From: Tricholomella constricta
Taxonomy: Eukaryota > Basidiomycota > Agaricomycetes > Agaricales > Lyophyllaceae
NCBI GenBank assembly: GCA_013368375.1
Contig: JAACJP010000006.1
Location: 124,001 to 188,000, forward strand
Direction of reading: 5' to 3'
Length of the DNA stretch: 64,000 nt
Part shown: positions 52,633 through 62,884 of the stretch, one piece after another
Position numbering within the stretch: position 1 is the stretch's first letter
How the letters are laid out: the number at the start of each line of letters is the position of its first letter
Notes under the pieces: generated by a model
Database searches by the model: none
Told to the model about the DNA's origin: nothing
What the model saw: only the letters and a program-made list of their open reading frames with translations
Made by a program: the position numbers and the translations under genes

Positions 52633-53136
52633 TGTCAGGGGAACTCTCGTTCACGCTCTCCGACGCTCACAGATCGTTCCCCGACTCACACATTCGCCCC
52701 CGACCGACCGATCGCGATCCCGACCCGACGCTCCGACCCAAGCGTCGGTGTACATACTTACTCACTTCCTGTCGCTTCCCCTCACTCCCCGGGCGCGCCC
52801 GACGCCGATCCCGACCGCCCGACATCCCGACGTCGGCTGCCCCGCCTCGTGCCCGTACCCTGGGCCACGAGGATCGGACAGCGTCGGGAACGTGTCCATA
52901 CACGCGCCGCACACCATTCGTTATTATTACATGTACAGTACACTCTGGAGGACCGGCCCTCACGTCCTACACTCGTCTATAGTCGGCCCCCTGGCATTTG
53001 GGAATCCTTTACACTATTCTCTTCGGATTCCCCCTTGCCAGGTAAGCCTTACTTACCTTCGTTACTGTACATCAATATAACTTCGGATTCCCCCTTGCCA
53101 GTGTGATAGCGCTCCACTGTAAGGGTTGCCCTAACA
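52633..53136 (+). repeat. 3' LTR of the outer Gypsy element
   Basis: 504 bp, TGTCAGGG...CCCTAACA, directly after the polypurine tract AAAAGGGGGGGTGA (52619-52632). It differs from the 5' LTR throughout, though both keep the block gtcggtgtacatactta and the duplicated ggattcccccttgccag/ggattcccctctgtcag words. Confidence 0.85.
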
Positions 53137-53654
53137 GAGAAGCCGACCCAGAAAAGAAACATACACTGTCAAAATCAAGAACCACTGGTATGAAGAAATG
53201 AACCGACATCTGAAATTTGACTGTCTGATGACAAACAACGTAAGATATGATCGAAAGGCCATATGATCCTCCCTAGTGAAACAAACATGGGAAGGTACAT
53301 TAAATGATGAACCAAATTTACCTGAAAAATAGTACAGAATAACCGGGGTTTTAGTGGGTAAAGGGCAGTGCATCTGAGAGGACGCAATCGCTAGCGACCA
53401 TGGCAATGATGATCTTAACTGATGAGTAACCATGTCCGCAAACAATAACTGCTGATTCCCACACTGTTTGCAAAGTCCAAACTGCATTTGTGTATAAATA
53501 CATTTCCTGGGGTGGATAAGTCTTTTCTAAAAACTATGGAGCGAAACTCTCCATTGACCTAAAAGCGGGGTGGTGAGGCTGACTTTGTGAGTTGTCACAC
53601 CACTAAATAAATAAATAAATAAAAAGAAAGGGACACAGAGAAGAAAAAAGTAAG
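53137..53654. other. Flank between the outer element and the tRNA gene
   Basis: No gene was seen. A (aaat)n microsatellite lies at 53604-53624. The sequence does not continue the coding fragment found on the left side of the outer element. Confidence 0.5.
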
Positions 53655-53737
53655 GGCCTGACTGGGAATTGAACCCAGGACCTCCTCGAGACGGCATTTA
53701 ACCCTAACAAGGAATCATACTACTAGACCATCAGGCC
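53655..53737 (-). tRNA. tRNA-Pro(AGG) with a 12-nt intron
   Basis: Minus strand: acceptor GGCCTGA pairs perfectly with TCAGGCC. The A box TGGTCTAGTAGT and B box GGTTCAATTCC are present. The T stem CTGGG/CCCAG is perfect. The anticodon stem CCTTG/CGAGG encloses the loop TTAGGG...T with anticodon AGG, G37 as in proline tRNAs, and an intron TTAAATGCCGTC at the canonical position after base 37. Confidence 0.9.
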
Positions 53738-53819
53738 TTGATGTATGTTTTGTCATAAAATAAAATTGAAAACAGTGATTCCATGAACACACTACTAAAG
53801 TAGCTGTAGACTACGTCTA

Positions 53820-55918
53820 TCATTTGAAACGAGTCAAGATATTACGAAGAGGGACAGGCATGCGACTCTTAGGTGTTCCGTCGGGGCTTTGCTGGCTAGC
53901 GTTACTCCCCCGTCTGAAAGTCATGTCGTTCATAGTCCAGCGTGAACCCGTCTTGCTTCGAGGTGAGTCGGATGCGCAATCTTTGATATCGTTCCCTGGG
54001 TTAGGGTCGCCTTTGGGTGCACGACCGAGTGACTGACGGCCTATTGATATGGGTGTCGACTGCGGAGCAGGCGCAGCACTGTGTCGAATAGACGGGCGAG
54101 GTGGAGATCGGTTATGACTTGAGTAGGTTGGCCTCTTCGATTGGAAGGGATCGACTGGGGTGGAGGGGGAAGCTGATACCGGACGAGTAGTCCCAATCTT
54201 GTCGATCTTCGTACCTGCCGGGATATATGAAGACGTCGGTCTGTACGATCGTGGTGCAACGAGGGCTGGCGTATTCTCCGTGCTCTGTTCCGACGAGTGC
54301 GAATAAGCCCGTATGCGGGACGGACGCTGGGGAGGAGCAACATCAGCCGGAACGACCGTAGTTAGAGTGCAGGGAGAAGGTGGAGTGATGACCGTCTCGA
54401 CCTCGGGTTTATCAGGTAATGACGCGAATCTAACGTTCTTGCAGCTTTTGAGAATCCCACGTACGCCGCTCGGAGATGGCGGACTGGCATAAGAAGCTTG
54501 TACAGGAGTCGCAGGAAGTGATGTGGAAGGAACTGGGCTCGGGGGGGAGTACACGAGGTTCTGGACGAGGGGATTCAAGATTTCGCCTTCGTTTTTCACA
54601 TCTGCGTCTCCTTTGGAAGCTTGAAGCTTGGAGTCGAAATTCGGACGACGCGCCTTCCGGTCAAGCTTGGGAACTTGGCTTCCAAATTCATCTAGAAAAG
54701 AGATGGCAAAGGCCCAGTCATCATCGTCGTCAGTGGTTTGGTCCGATGCCGCCGCAAAGCTGATCGCTGAAACAGGGGAATCCACGACAAGTTCGAAATC
54801 CGCGCTGTCCCGTATCTGAGAATAATCACATTGCGACCTGAGGCTTGTGATCATTTCCCTGAAATCGGAAGGAGGACCATGTTGCGCGTTGGCGTACTCA
54901 AACTTCGGAGAATAGGCTGAAGGCGAGCCCAGAAAAGCAGTAGGAATGCTCGGATATGGCTCTAGCGCCGGCGCCACCTTTTCCGTCAGCGAAAGGGGAC
55001 GTAAGCTTTTGCCTCGACGAGCGGCTAGTGGAATGGGCGATTCGCGTTGAAGATGTGCCGATGATTCTACGGAAAGGGGGATTGCACGGTGAGAATTGGA
55101 AACCATCAAAGAGGGTAGATCGAGCTTGTCCGTCTCCTTTCCCAAAACCGTGACAGACACTTCGGGGCCTTCCAAGCTATTTTTGAAAAACGAGTTAAGG
55201 TCTTGCAGCTCAAGCATCATGTCAACCATCTCTGGATTCATGGTAGCGGCTGGAACCTGGACGGACCACCGTTTCGGTTTCCCCTCCGTACTCAGTGTGA
55301 TTTCACGCTCGAAGACGAGCGCCTGGCGCTCTAGTGCCTGTTGATCTGATGATAGCCGCCCAGTACCGTTCGGTTTGATTGAACGAAACGTCGTGAGCGG
55401 AGCGAATCCTGCTTTAGCGCTTTTGATAGACTTCATTGCGTGCTTGAAGCCGCTGGGGGAAAACAACGAGCCTGAAGGTACCCATCGACGTTCACTAACT
55501 GGTGCTGCTGGCTTCCAAGCGATATGACCAGGAGGTGGTACTCTCATGATGATATCCTCCTTTGTAGAAACAAATAAGGGAAAATTTACACTTTCACAAA
55601 GCAGGAACTTACCATCCATAACTCTATGCATATCGGCCTCAACAGCAGATTCCTCATTCGAGAAGGGGTTGCTATAGTTGTCAGCACGTTGATGTCGGTT
55701 CCTGCCTTAGACCGGACCCCAGGAAACAGCATACAGCGAGCGTCAAGTAGAATGGGAGTCATCGGTGCCAGGGGCATGTCAGGGTACGGAGGGATGGAAT
55801 CATCTGAATCGATCGACCAGAGAGAGCCCATGCTGATAGATGCCGATAAGAGCTGACACTCGTCTTTATCCAACACGCTCACGAGATTGAGAGAGCTTTC
55901 GGAGTTATTCGAAGCCAT
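53820..55918 (-). CDS. Hypothetical Ser/Pro-rich protein
   Basis: Exon 1 55918-55613 (MASNNSESSLNLVSVLDKDE; an upstream in-frame ATG pair at 55958-55963 is an alternative start). Intron 55560-55612 (53 nt, GTAAGT...AAAG). Exon 2 55559-53820, giving EDIIMRVPPPGHIAWKPAAP onward. A helical segment MNPEMVDMMLELQDLNSFFK is the most ordered part. The rest is largely disordered, with DDDDDWAFAISFLDEF as an acidic aromatic patch, GVRGILKSCKNVRFASLPDK, and a basic Ser/Pro tail SKTGSRWTMNDMTFRRGSNA ending NILTRFK. No known domain was recognised. The GILKxxKxVRF-like segment resembles a short docking motif, which is speculative. Confidence 0.75.
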
Positions 55919-56235
55919 GTTGCAATGGACGCGGGTCCGGGCAGCATTTAAGTCTAACATCATGGTTGAGGATAACCAGAATTATGGTAATAAGCTCTCG
56001 AAAGGCCATGTATAAGAACGAAGCGAGGGCTGACCAGAGGCTGACGCGTCATTTGGTATATTGAGTGATATATTTCAATGTTCAACAGAAAAAAAGTTGT
56101 CCATGGTGAAGTTAACAGATTCCAGGCGAGAGAGGGAGCTGCCATGTGTTGCGAGAGAGAGCGTGGTGTGATTCATTCATAGCAAGAGGAAAGCTGCAGG
56201 GACGGGTCTGGAACATCCGAGTTCCGCGGGCCGTG

Positions 56236-56471
56236 CTACCGACCCGCTGACTTGCGTCCACGCTTCAGCGAGGGCTGAATAAAACGGAAATATAAAACAG
56301 GTCAGTCAACTTAGCGACTGACTGCGAGAAGCTCAAGCATACTGAAAACGGGCGGAACTTCTTCGGGTGCCCACTTACTCCAGAAAACGTCTTCTTCCAA
56401 TTCGCATTGCGATAGCCACCACCATGCACATATGGTAGATCCTTGGGTTTTTGAGAAGCCCGTTCTAGCAT
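56236..56471 (-). CDS. Possible small protein, two exons (upstream exons may exist)
   Basis: Exon 56471-56379 reads MLERASQKPKDLPYVHGGGY then RNANWKKTFSG. A 104-nt intron (GTAAGT...TTCAG, 56275-56378) leads to PSLKRGRKSAGR and TAG at 56236-56238. The basic, aromatic, Gly-rich style resembles short mitochondrial or ribosomal proteins, but I do not recognise it. The ATG directly follows a CTGCAG that could be a splice acceptor, so more exons may lie upstream. Confidence 0.4.
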
Positions 56472-57363
56472 TCTGCAGGATTCAGCGCTGGTGTATCAAA
56501 GAGTTACCACGGATCAACCTAGTGCTATGGAAGCTCGGACTCGGCGAGGGTACATAACGGACTTGGAAGTACAAGTCTATATCATAGTGGGAGACTTGGA
56601 TATCTGGGCGCAATTGCCCTGGTAAGTCTACATACAGATGCATCAGCAATTTAAAGCAAAGCAGCTAAATTTCCTTACGACAAATTTAGGTCACGCAGCG
56701 ATCATCAGGGTTCGATAGAAGAAATTCGAATCAAGACGGCAGCGGAGTGTTGTTTGCATGTGGCCGATTTTACATGTGCACCGTGGTTCAGTTGAACCAC
56801 CGCCAGGCATCGTCCTCGTACCTGTATCTATCAAAATTTGGACAAGCTATATAACGATCTACATTATAATCACGATGGCGTGAATCAAAGTAGGACCATG
56901 CGGAAACGTGTAATATTGTGCAAGCCGCGTAGGCCATCAGGTTCCGTTCATCTTCAAAGCATGCATTGCCCTACTCATGCTCATTATCAGAACCATACTA
57001 ATAACCTTTATTTTGATAACATTTCACGGCCACTTCTATCAATTTTTTAAGCACCGGATGATGCATCCTGCTTGATGTATGTACCTCGTGTTCCTCTCCA
57101 TGCTACTTAGTGTTCAAGAACACCTGTTGACAACCAGCCATCAGGATTGTGTCGTTGTCTTGGCTCTCGGATCGTCTTCCCTACGGCCCCCTACATACGT
57201 GCTTTTCACCGATAACGTGATTTTGCGACCTCTGTAGGACCCGCATGGCTACCTAGCGGATCGAAGCACATGGATGGCCATTTAAAACAGCACCAGGATT
57301 GGTATTTACTTACATCCTTCAGCTTGATCGCCTTTCGTTTCGCTTGCAATTGCGACAATCATC
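56472..57363. other. Intergenic, promoter side of the aminopeptidase gene
   Basis: No gene was seen. 57040-57360 is the likely promoter and leader of the M28 gene; no specific operator can be claimed. Confidence 0.4.
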
Positions 57364-58771
57364 ATGAAATTCCAGTCTACGCTCAACTTGATCCTTGCTG
57401 CACTTGCGTTGGTCGCAAATGCCGTGCCCATCATCCCCCACGACGAGATTGTCGTCAAGTCCAGTCAGGGCCTGCGCCTGCTCAGCCTAGCCGAAGGCGT
57501 CGACCCGGTGTGGAAGACCGAGGACGAAAAGCTCGAGCTCATGCGTGCTGGTATCAATTTTGTAAGACGTGACGATCGTCGATGCGATGCTTTATCCTAA
57601 TGAATCTCGTTCCAGTTCGATGTGACCGAGGTATATGAGCTGGAGCAAAAGTTTCCCCCAAAGAGCGACTTCGCCATTGCTGCGACTTGTTCGTGGTCTT
57701 CTTTCTTTCTGGATTTGCCATCCCTGATCATCTCACTTTCATAGTCCCGGCGCCCTCTCATCAGGCTGAACTCGCGCCCATTCTTTCTCTAGTTTCTATC
57801 GCCAACATGCAGTCTTACCTCAACACCCTTACGGCCTTCAACAACCGGTACTACAAGGCGACGACTGGTGCACAAGCAAGCACCTGGATTTTGAATACCG
57901 TCAAGAGTGTAACTACCCCTTTCCTTCCGATTCCATGTGACTACACGTTGATTTGATCTTTCAGATTACCAGTAGCCGATCCGATATCACGGCTTCGCTA
58001 TACACTCACAGCTGGACACAATCTTCAATCATTGTCAAGATTGCAGGAACGACGGCTTCATCGCCTGTCACGATTGTCGGTGCTCACATGGACTCCATCA
58101 ATCTCAGCAACCCAACTAGTGGACGTGCTCCAGGTGCTGACGATGACGGCACCGGGACTGTCAACCTTATTGAAGGATTGAGAGTCCTTGTCGCTGCTGG
58201 TTTCAAGCCCTCCACCCCTGTTGAGTTCCATTGGTACGCCGCTGAAGAAGTCGGCCTTCTTGGCTCCCAAGCTATCGCAACGGCGTACAGGAACTCTGGC
58301 GTCCAAGTCAAGGCATTCATGGAGCTGGATATGTCTGGCTAGTGAGTCCACTTCCGTGAAAGCGACGTCTCGTTCTGAAGGTTGTGCAAGCTTCAAACCG
58401 GGCACCCAGGAAGTAATGGCGCTCCAGGCCGACTATATTGATCAGGGTCTGAATACATTCCTTAAGTCGCTCATCACTGCATACTCCAGGATCCCTTGGG
58501 CCATGGACATCCCTGTAAGCCTCCCAATCTCTGTATACTCCCTTCATCTTAGAGCCAACACGCCGCTTAGTGCGGCTATGCTTGTTCTGACCATGCAAGT
58601 TGGTACAAGGTTGGAGTACCAACCGTTTTCCCATACGAGGCGATCACGGGCAACGACAATCCCAACGTCCACTCTGCTGCTGATACAACGAGCGTTACTG
58701 GGTTCTCTTGGGCCCATTCGCTTGAATTCGCGAAGATTGGCGTCGCATTTGTTTACGAGTTATCCGTGTAA
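57364..58771 (+). CDS. Secreted M28 zinc aminopeptidase (leucine aminopeptidase, LAP1/Ap1 type)
   Basis: Removes N-terminal residues from peptides outside the cell or in the vacuole. Signal peptide MKFQSTLNLILAALALVANA, then a propeptide (EIVVKSSQGLRLLSLAEGVD, FDVTEVYELEQKFPPKSDFA). The catalytic domain carries the two-zinc ligands in family order: VGAHMDS (His and Asp, near 58081), APGADDDGTGT (bridging Asp, near 58131), YAAEEVGLLGS (general base and ligand Glu, near 58240), ELDMSG (Asp, near 58321), and ACSDHASWYKVG after an intron (His, near 58580). Five or six short introns are needed. It ends FVYELSV-TAA at 58769-58771. All ligands are present and the gene appears intact. Confidence 0.9.
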
Positions 58772-59599
58772 TATTCCAGGATTTAATTGCACGAATTACC
58801 TAGTTGTAAACCTATATTACCCCGCTGTAAAACATCAGAGAATTTAATAGAATCTACATCGGACCTGGGTAAAGTAAGGTAATGGTATATGTTCATGTGT
58901 GCTTGAAAGGAGGCTCGCGCACCGATCCGATCGGGAGTGCATTACGTAACGGCACGATTTTGCGTTGGCTTGCCACTGCCAGCTGGCCTTCATCGACGTG
59001 ACGTGCCTTCCCAACCTCATTATACCTGTCCCCAGGCTTCTCTATCCCCAACCGCGATACACCCTGATATCTGGTAAGCTCTCAGGCTCCTTGCCACGTT
59101 ATTTATGAAGATTTTTCGACCTATATTTGCACGTCAGTCTGAACGAGATGTCAACACGCTTTTCTGATACTTTCTCATCTGCCCTCCAAATTATCTGATC
59201 TTTCGAGTGGCTAAGATTTACTTACAGGGCCTCTGCATCGACAAATTATCGTCATATACTTCCGCTTCAGCCGGTGAGTTGAAGCCCCTCGTTTTTCGCT
59301 ATGTGATGAATTCGAGACAATTTGCACGTCAGTCGGAACATCAGGCTCTATGGGCCTGTGTGTAGGATGTTAGAATATGCCTTACTGATTCGTTTCTGCG
59401 CACTACCTTTTGACATCGACTGACTTCTACACATTTTCAAGGTGTCGTTGGGTTCTAACTGGTCTTCTGGCTTGTTGCATATCTTGTGAGTATCTCCGTC
59501 ATTGTAGCAGTTTTCGTAATACTATAATCTTGTCCAACCATAAAATCTGAAGCTGCGATTCACATTCTTACTGGACGTTGTATCATAGCCCTTTAAATC
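58772..59599 (+). promoter_or_regulatory. Promoter and probably spliced 5' leader of the ELMO gene
   Basis: Several good donor sites (gtaagc 59074, gtgagt 59274, gtgagt 59486) and acceptors (ttacag ending 59227, tttcaag near 59441) suggest a leader split by up to three introns before the ATG at 59600. The words tttgcacgtcagtctgaac (59126-59144) and tttgcacgtcagtcggaac (59321-59339) recur in two of the proposed introns. Confidence 0.4.
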
Positions 59600-62520
59600 A
59601 TGTCCACCAACGGCCCGTCTTCCGCCACCAATGGATCGCAAGTTAGACCCGGAGCTTTGGTTCCGACCAACAACGTCACGACAAGCGAAGGCCTGACTGT
59701 CCGGGCAAGGATTGACCCAACGTTGACGGTCGACGATGTGGTGAAACAACTGTGTATCAACTTGAAAATCAAGGAATTACCGGCGAACTTTGCCCTGAGA
59801 GATGAGACAGATGAGTTGGTCACGAATGATAATTTGAGAAAGAAGATTAAAGGCAAGGTTAATCTCAAGTGAGTTAATCTGCCATGCTTTTATCTCTTTA
59901 GACTGACAATAATGCGTTCAGGCTCGTCAATGCACCATATCGCGAGGCGAGGGAGACCGCGGACAAACTTGGCCAGAAAAATGAGAGGAACCTTAAACTG
60001 ACATTATTTTCACTACAGAAATTTATTCGTGTATGTCGATCACCTTTCTTGAGCGAACTAATACTGAACATCTTACAGGAAGAGCAATTTGCCCAGGAAT
60101 TTATAAATCACAATGGACTGCGGGAGTTAGTTTCCGTAATTTACGATTCGAACGGAAATACACTGGCGGTATGTCTCAGAGCTAGTGGTTCCTGAGCTTT
60201 CTCATCTGGTTCTCCCTCAGTACGCATTGACAGCGATGCAAAATTTGATGGAACTCGATTATGGCTGGTCATCACTCGACGACAACTTCATTCTCAAAGT
60301 TGTTCAAATCTTATCCTCTCCAACATCCCTAATCAACGTCTGTCGTCCCGCGACAGCCATTTTGAAGAAGCTAGTTGAGGCTGATCCAATGAGCGCGCCC
60401 GGACCACAACTGGCTAGCACAAGCAGGAGTCCTCCAGCAGCCCCTCCAGGCTCGGTATATCGTTATGGATTCCATGTCGTATTTGAGCAGATGAGGAAGG
60501 AAGAGAAGCTGTTGGAGACTGTGGTCAATCGATTAGGGAGTGCGGATACCGCGATGGCACAATATAGGTAGGGGGAGCAACCTCTTACCTCCATCGCTAA
60601 TTTTTTACCTCTGACCTATAGTATGATGCTCATCAATTCGCTGCTGTCCCATGCAAGCGATACCCGATGGGAGGAGTTTATTGCCGAGCTCGAAAGGCTG
60701 AACGTACGGAAGGCTGTCGTCGTAAGTCATCAGGAGCTTCAATTCTTCGAAGGAATGCAAGATTAAAATATTAACACCAGCGATTGATGTCTCTACACAT
60801 CATGGAGGACTTGACATCTTGCATTCTCGACTTCCAAGCGAATATTGTCCGTGTCACTTATCGGAAGAAGACTACGCTTGTTGATCCCGATTCCGAACCA
60901 TCTCATGCTGCCGCTCTGCAATACATTTGGGAGAGCTCTAAGCTGGAGGAGGAAACAGATGAAAATGGCGCAGTCCTCAAATGGCGGAAACTGGGTTTCG
61001 ATTCCGAGGACATGGTTCAAGAATTCAGCGAGGTCGGGGTACTTGGGCTTGACTGCTTGGTATGTGAATCTCCTAGGATATTGTGTCATCATCGACGATG
61101 GTTGTTTATAGAAAAAGCTCGTGGAGAATGACCAAGATTTTTCAAAGGTATGGCTTCATCCATTTGGGGTATTCGTATACCTTTAATGCTCGTCATCTTT
61201 CTAGCTCGTTTTGGAGCAGCTCAGCCGAGCTTTGGAGCGCAGATGCTCGATTGCCAAAGCTTCAAACGAGGTTGTAGAGCTCCTGTCCGAGCACTGGGCC
61301 ATTTTCGCTCCTGGATGTGAGTTCATTCAAATGATGATTGTCGAATATATGCCCAGTGTTATTTCTATCCCAGATTCGACTTCCACAACATTCCAACCAT
61401 TTTTCCTTGATTTCTACAAGGTGCACTCCCTTGCAACCCATTTCTTCCTCCGAATGTGGACAGAAAGTGGTGCGGCGTCTGGTGATTTCACTCGAGTCGT
61501 TGCCTTGGTGCGTAGTCAGTACGTATCGTCCTCGTCAAATCTCATCCAGTTTTCGAGCTTATTAATGGAATTCCAGGGTCAAAGTCGCCCTTCGAAGTGA
61601 AAATGTTCGCCCTTGGCACGAAGTTGTCAATGATTTCAATGAACGAGAGTACCGTGCCGTGAGGGATCGCCAAATGAAGGAATTGGAGTTAGAGGATGAT
61701 TTGCTAAGTAAGGTGCCAGTACGGTGAGGATGCTTTATCAATTACTATGTTTTGGACCTGATCGGAGGAGTCGCAGGAACCTGCGAGCCAAACTCTACAA
61801 GGAATCGTACGAGTTCGTTCGGCAGCAAAGAATACAATGTTTACTGCAGGGTGCATGGTTCGTCAATGCCTTGCCACAGTCGTCTCCTCGCGACCCGCCT
61901 CGTCGATCAAATCGCCCATGGCGGTTCATGCGGCTGGTATAGCATACATTTTTCTCGTCGTTTTCATGCTCTCAATGCATCTTCCAGGATACTGGCATGA
62001 AATACTTGCATTATGTTGATTCTGCTGTGAAGTTCCCCGTTCGCAGCGGGCTCGAAGACCTTCCGGAGCGAATCGATATCTCTATGATCAGCGAGATTGC
62101 GACGGGTACTTGTGCGCCTCCCCCGAACGTTCTGCGTGACCAGAATGATCTACCCCCGACCTCGCCTCTTATACCTTCCCCCCTCTCGTTCTCTCTGCTC
62201 AGCGCACACGAAGGATCTTTGGCTGACCAGATTGCTCCTGACCAGTCACGGTGGGCAGACTGGACAGATGGGTTGAATATGCTTCGTAGGGACGGGGGAC
62301 ACGTGGCATCTAAGGAGACAGCGGGCTTCGTTCAAGCACTCACGGAGATCGGGCTGAAGATTAAACTTTTGGGTACGTTCTTTCTGCCAGAACGCTTCGC
62401 ATCACTGAGTGTCTCTTTCTACTTGTAGATCTTTCAGGAGAGAAGGTGGAGATACCCAGTGGCCTGGCCGCAGGACCACCTCCCACTAACACGGACTTTT
62501 TCTTCTCGGACTTGTTGTAG
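59600..62520 (+). CDS. ELMO (engulfment and cell motility) protein
   Basis: ELMO proteins bind DOCK-type exchange factors and activate Rac in the cytoplasm and at the membrane. Start MSTNGPSSATNGSQVRPGAL. The ubiquitin-like RBD part is LTVRARIDPTLTVDDVVKQL. Armadillo-like repeats read FIREEQFAQEFINHNGLREL, ALTAMQNLMELDYGWSSLDD, VCRPATAILKKLVEADPMSA. The ELMO domain shows KWRKLGFDSEDMVQEFSEVG and LGLDCLKKLVENDQDFSKLV. A PH-like C-terminal region contains LYKESYEFVRQQRIQCLLQG, MKYLHYVDSAVKFPVRSGLE and FVQALTEIGLKIKLLDL, ending TDFFFSDLL-TAG. More than ten short introns are needed. No internal stop was found within the exons read. Confidence 0.88.
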
Positions 62521-62884
62521 TACGTTTGTATATCCCATCGAACACTTGTAGCTCAACGGCCTGCGGTCCCTGATAATGCTACGATCATTCCAAGACGTCG
62601 ATGAATTGATCTCAGAGAACTACCAGTATCTAGGTATGATGCAGTTGATGCAGGAAAACTATAATGTAGTATGAGGTGTATGGATAAATGATTGAGCTGG
62701 AAGCGTGAGTGGGTTGGGTGCGGTGGTATGTCAGTAAAGTATCCAGGGGAATGTAAAAAAACAACGGGGGGTTGAACCCCGAAATGCAGTTCTATGAAAC
62801 AAGTGAGGTGATGGATCGTGAGCGATGTACAGATAAAGAGATGATAGAAGAGATAAAATTCAATAGGCGAGACGGCGGTGAGAT
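62521..62884. other. Convergent 3' region between ELMO and MTHFR
   Basis: No gene. gggggttgaacccc at 62766-62779 can form a small hairpin. Confidence 0.4.

Larger units (their letters stand above)
36383..53136 (+). mobile_element. Outer chromodomain Ty3/Gypsy retrotransposon (interrupted, defective)
   Basis: Order: LTR, gag with CCHC knuckle, protease, RT, RNase H, integrase, chromodomain, polypurine tract, LTR. Without the nested element and one target duplication it is about 6.3 kb. Damage: a frameshift in gag near 37390, the nested element in the protease, and a deletion with frameshift in integrase near 51738. The two LTRs (490 and 504 bp) are well diverged and the flanks (gacac, gagaa) do not form a convincing duplication. 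Confidence 0.85.

Noticed and set aside
62766..62790. Possible tRNA B box (ggttgaacccc)
   Set aside because: No A box, no acceptor stem and no cloverleaf on either strand; it is just a small inverted repeat.
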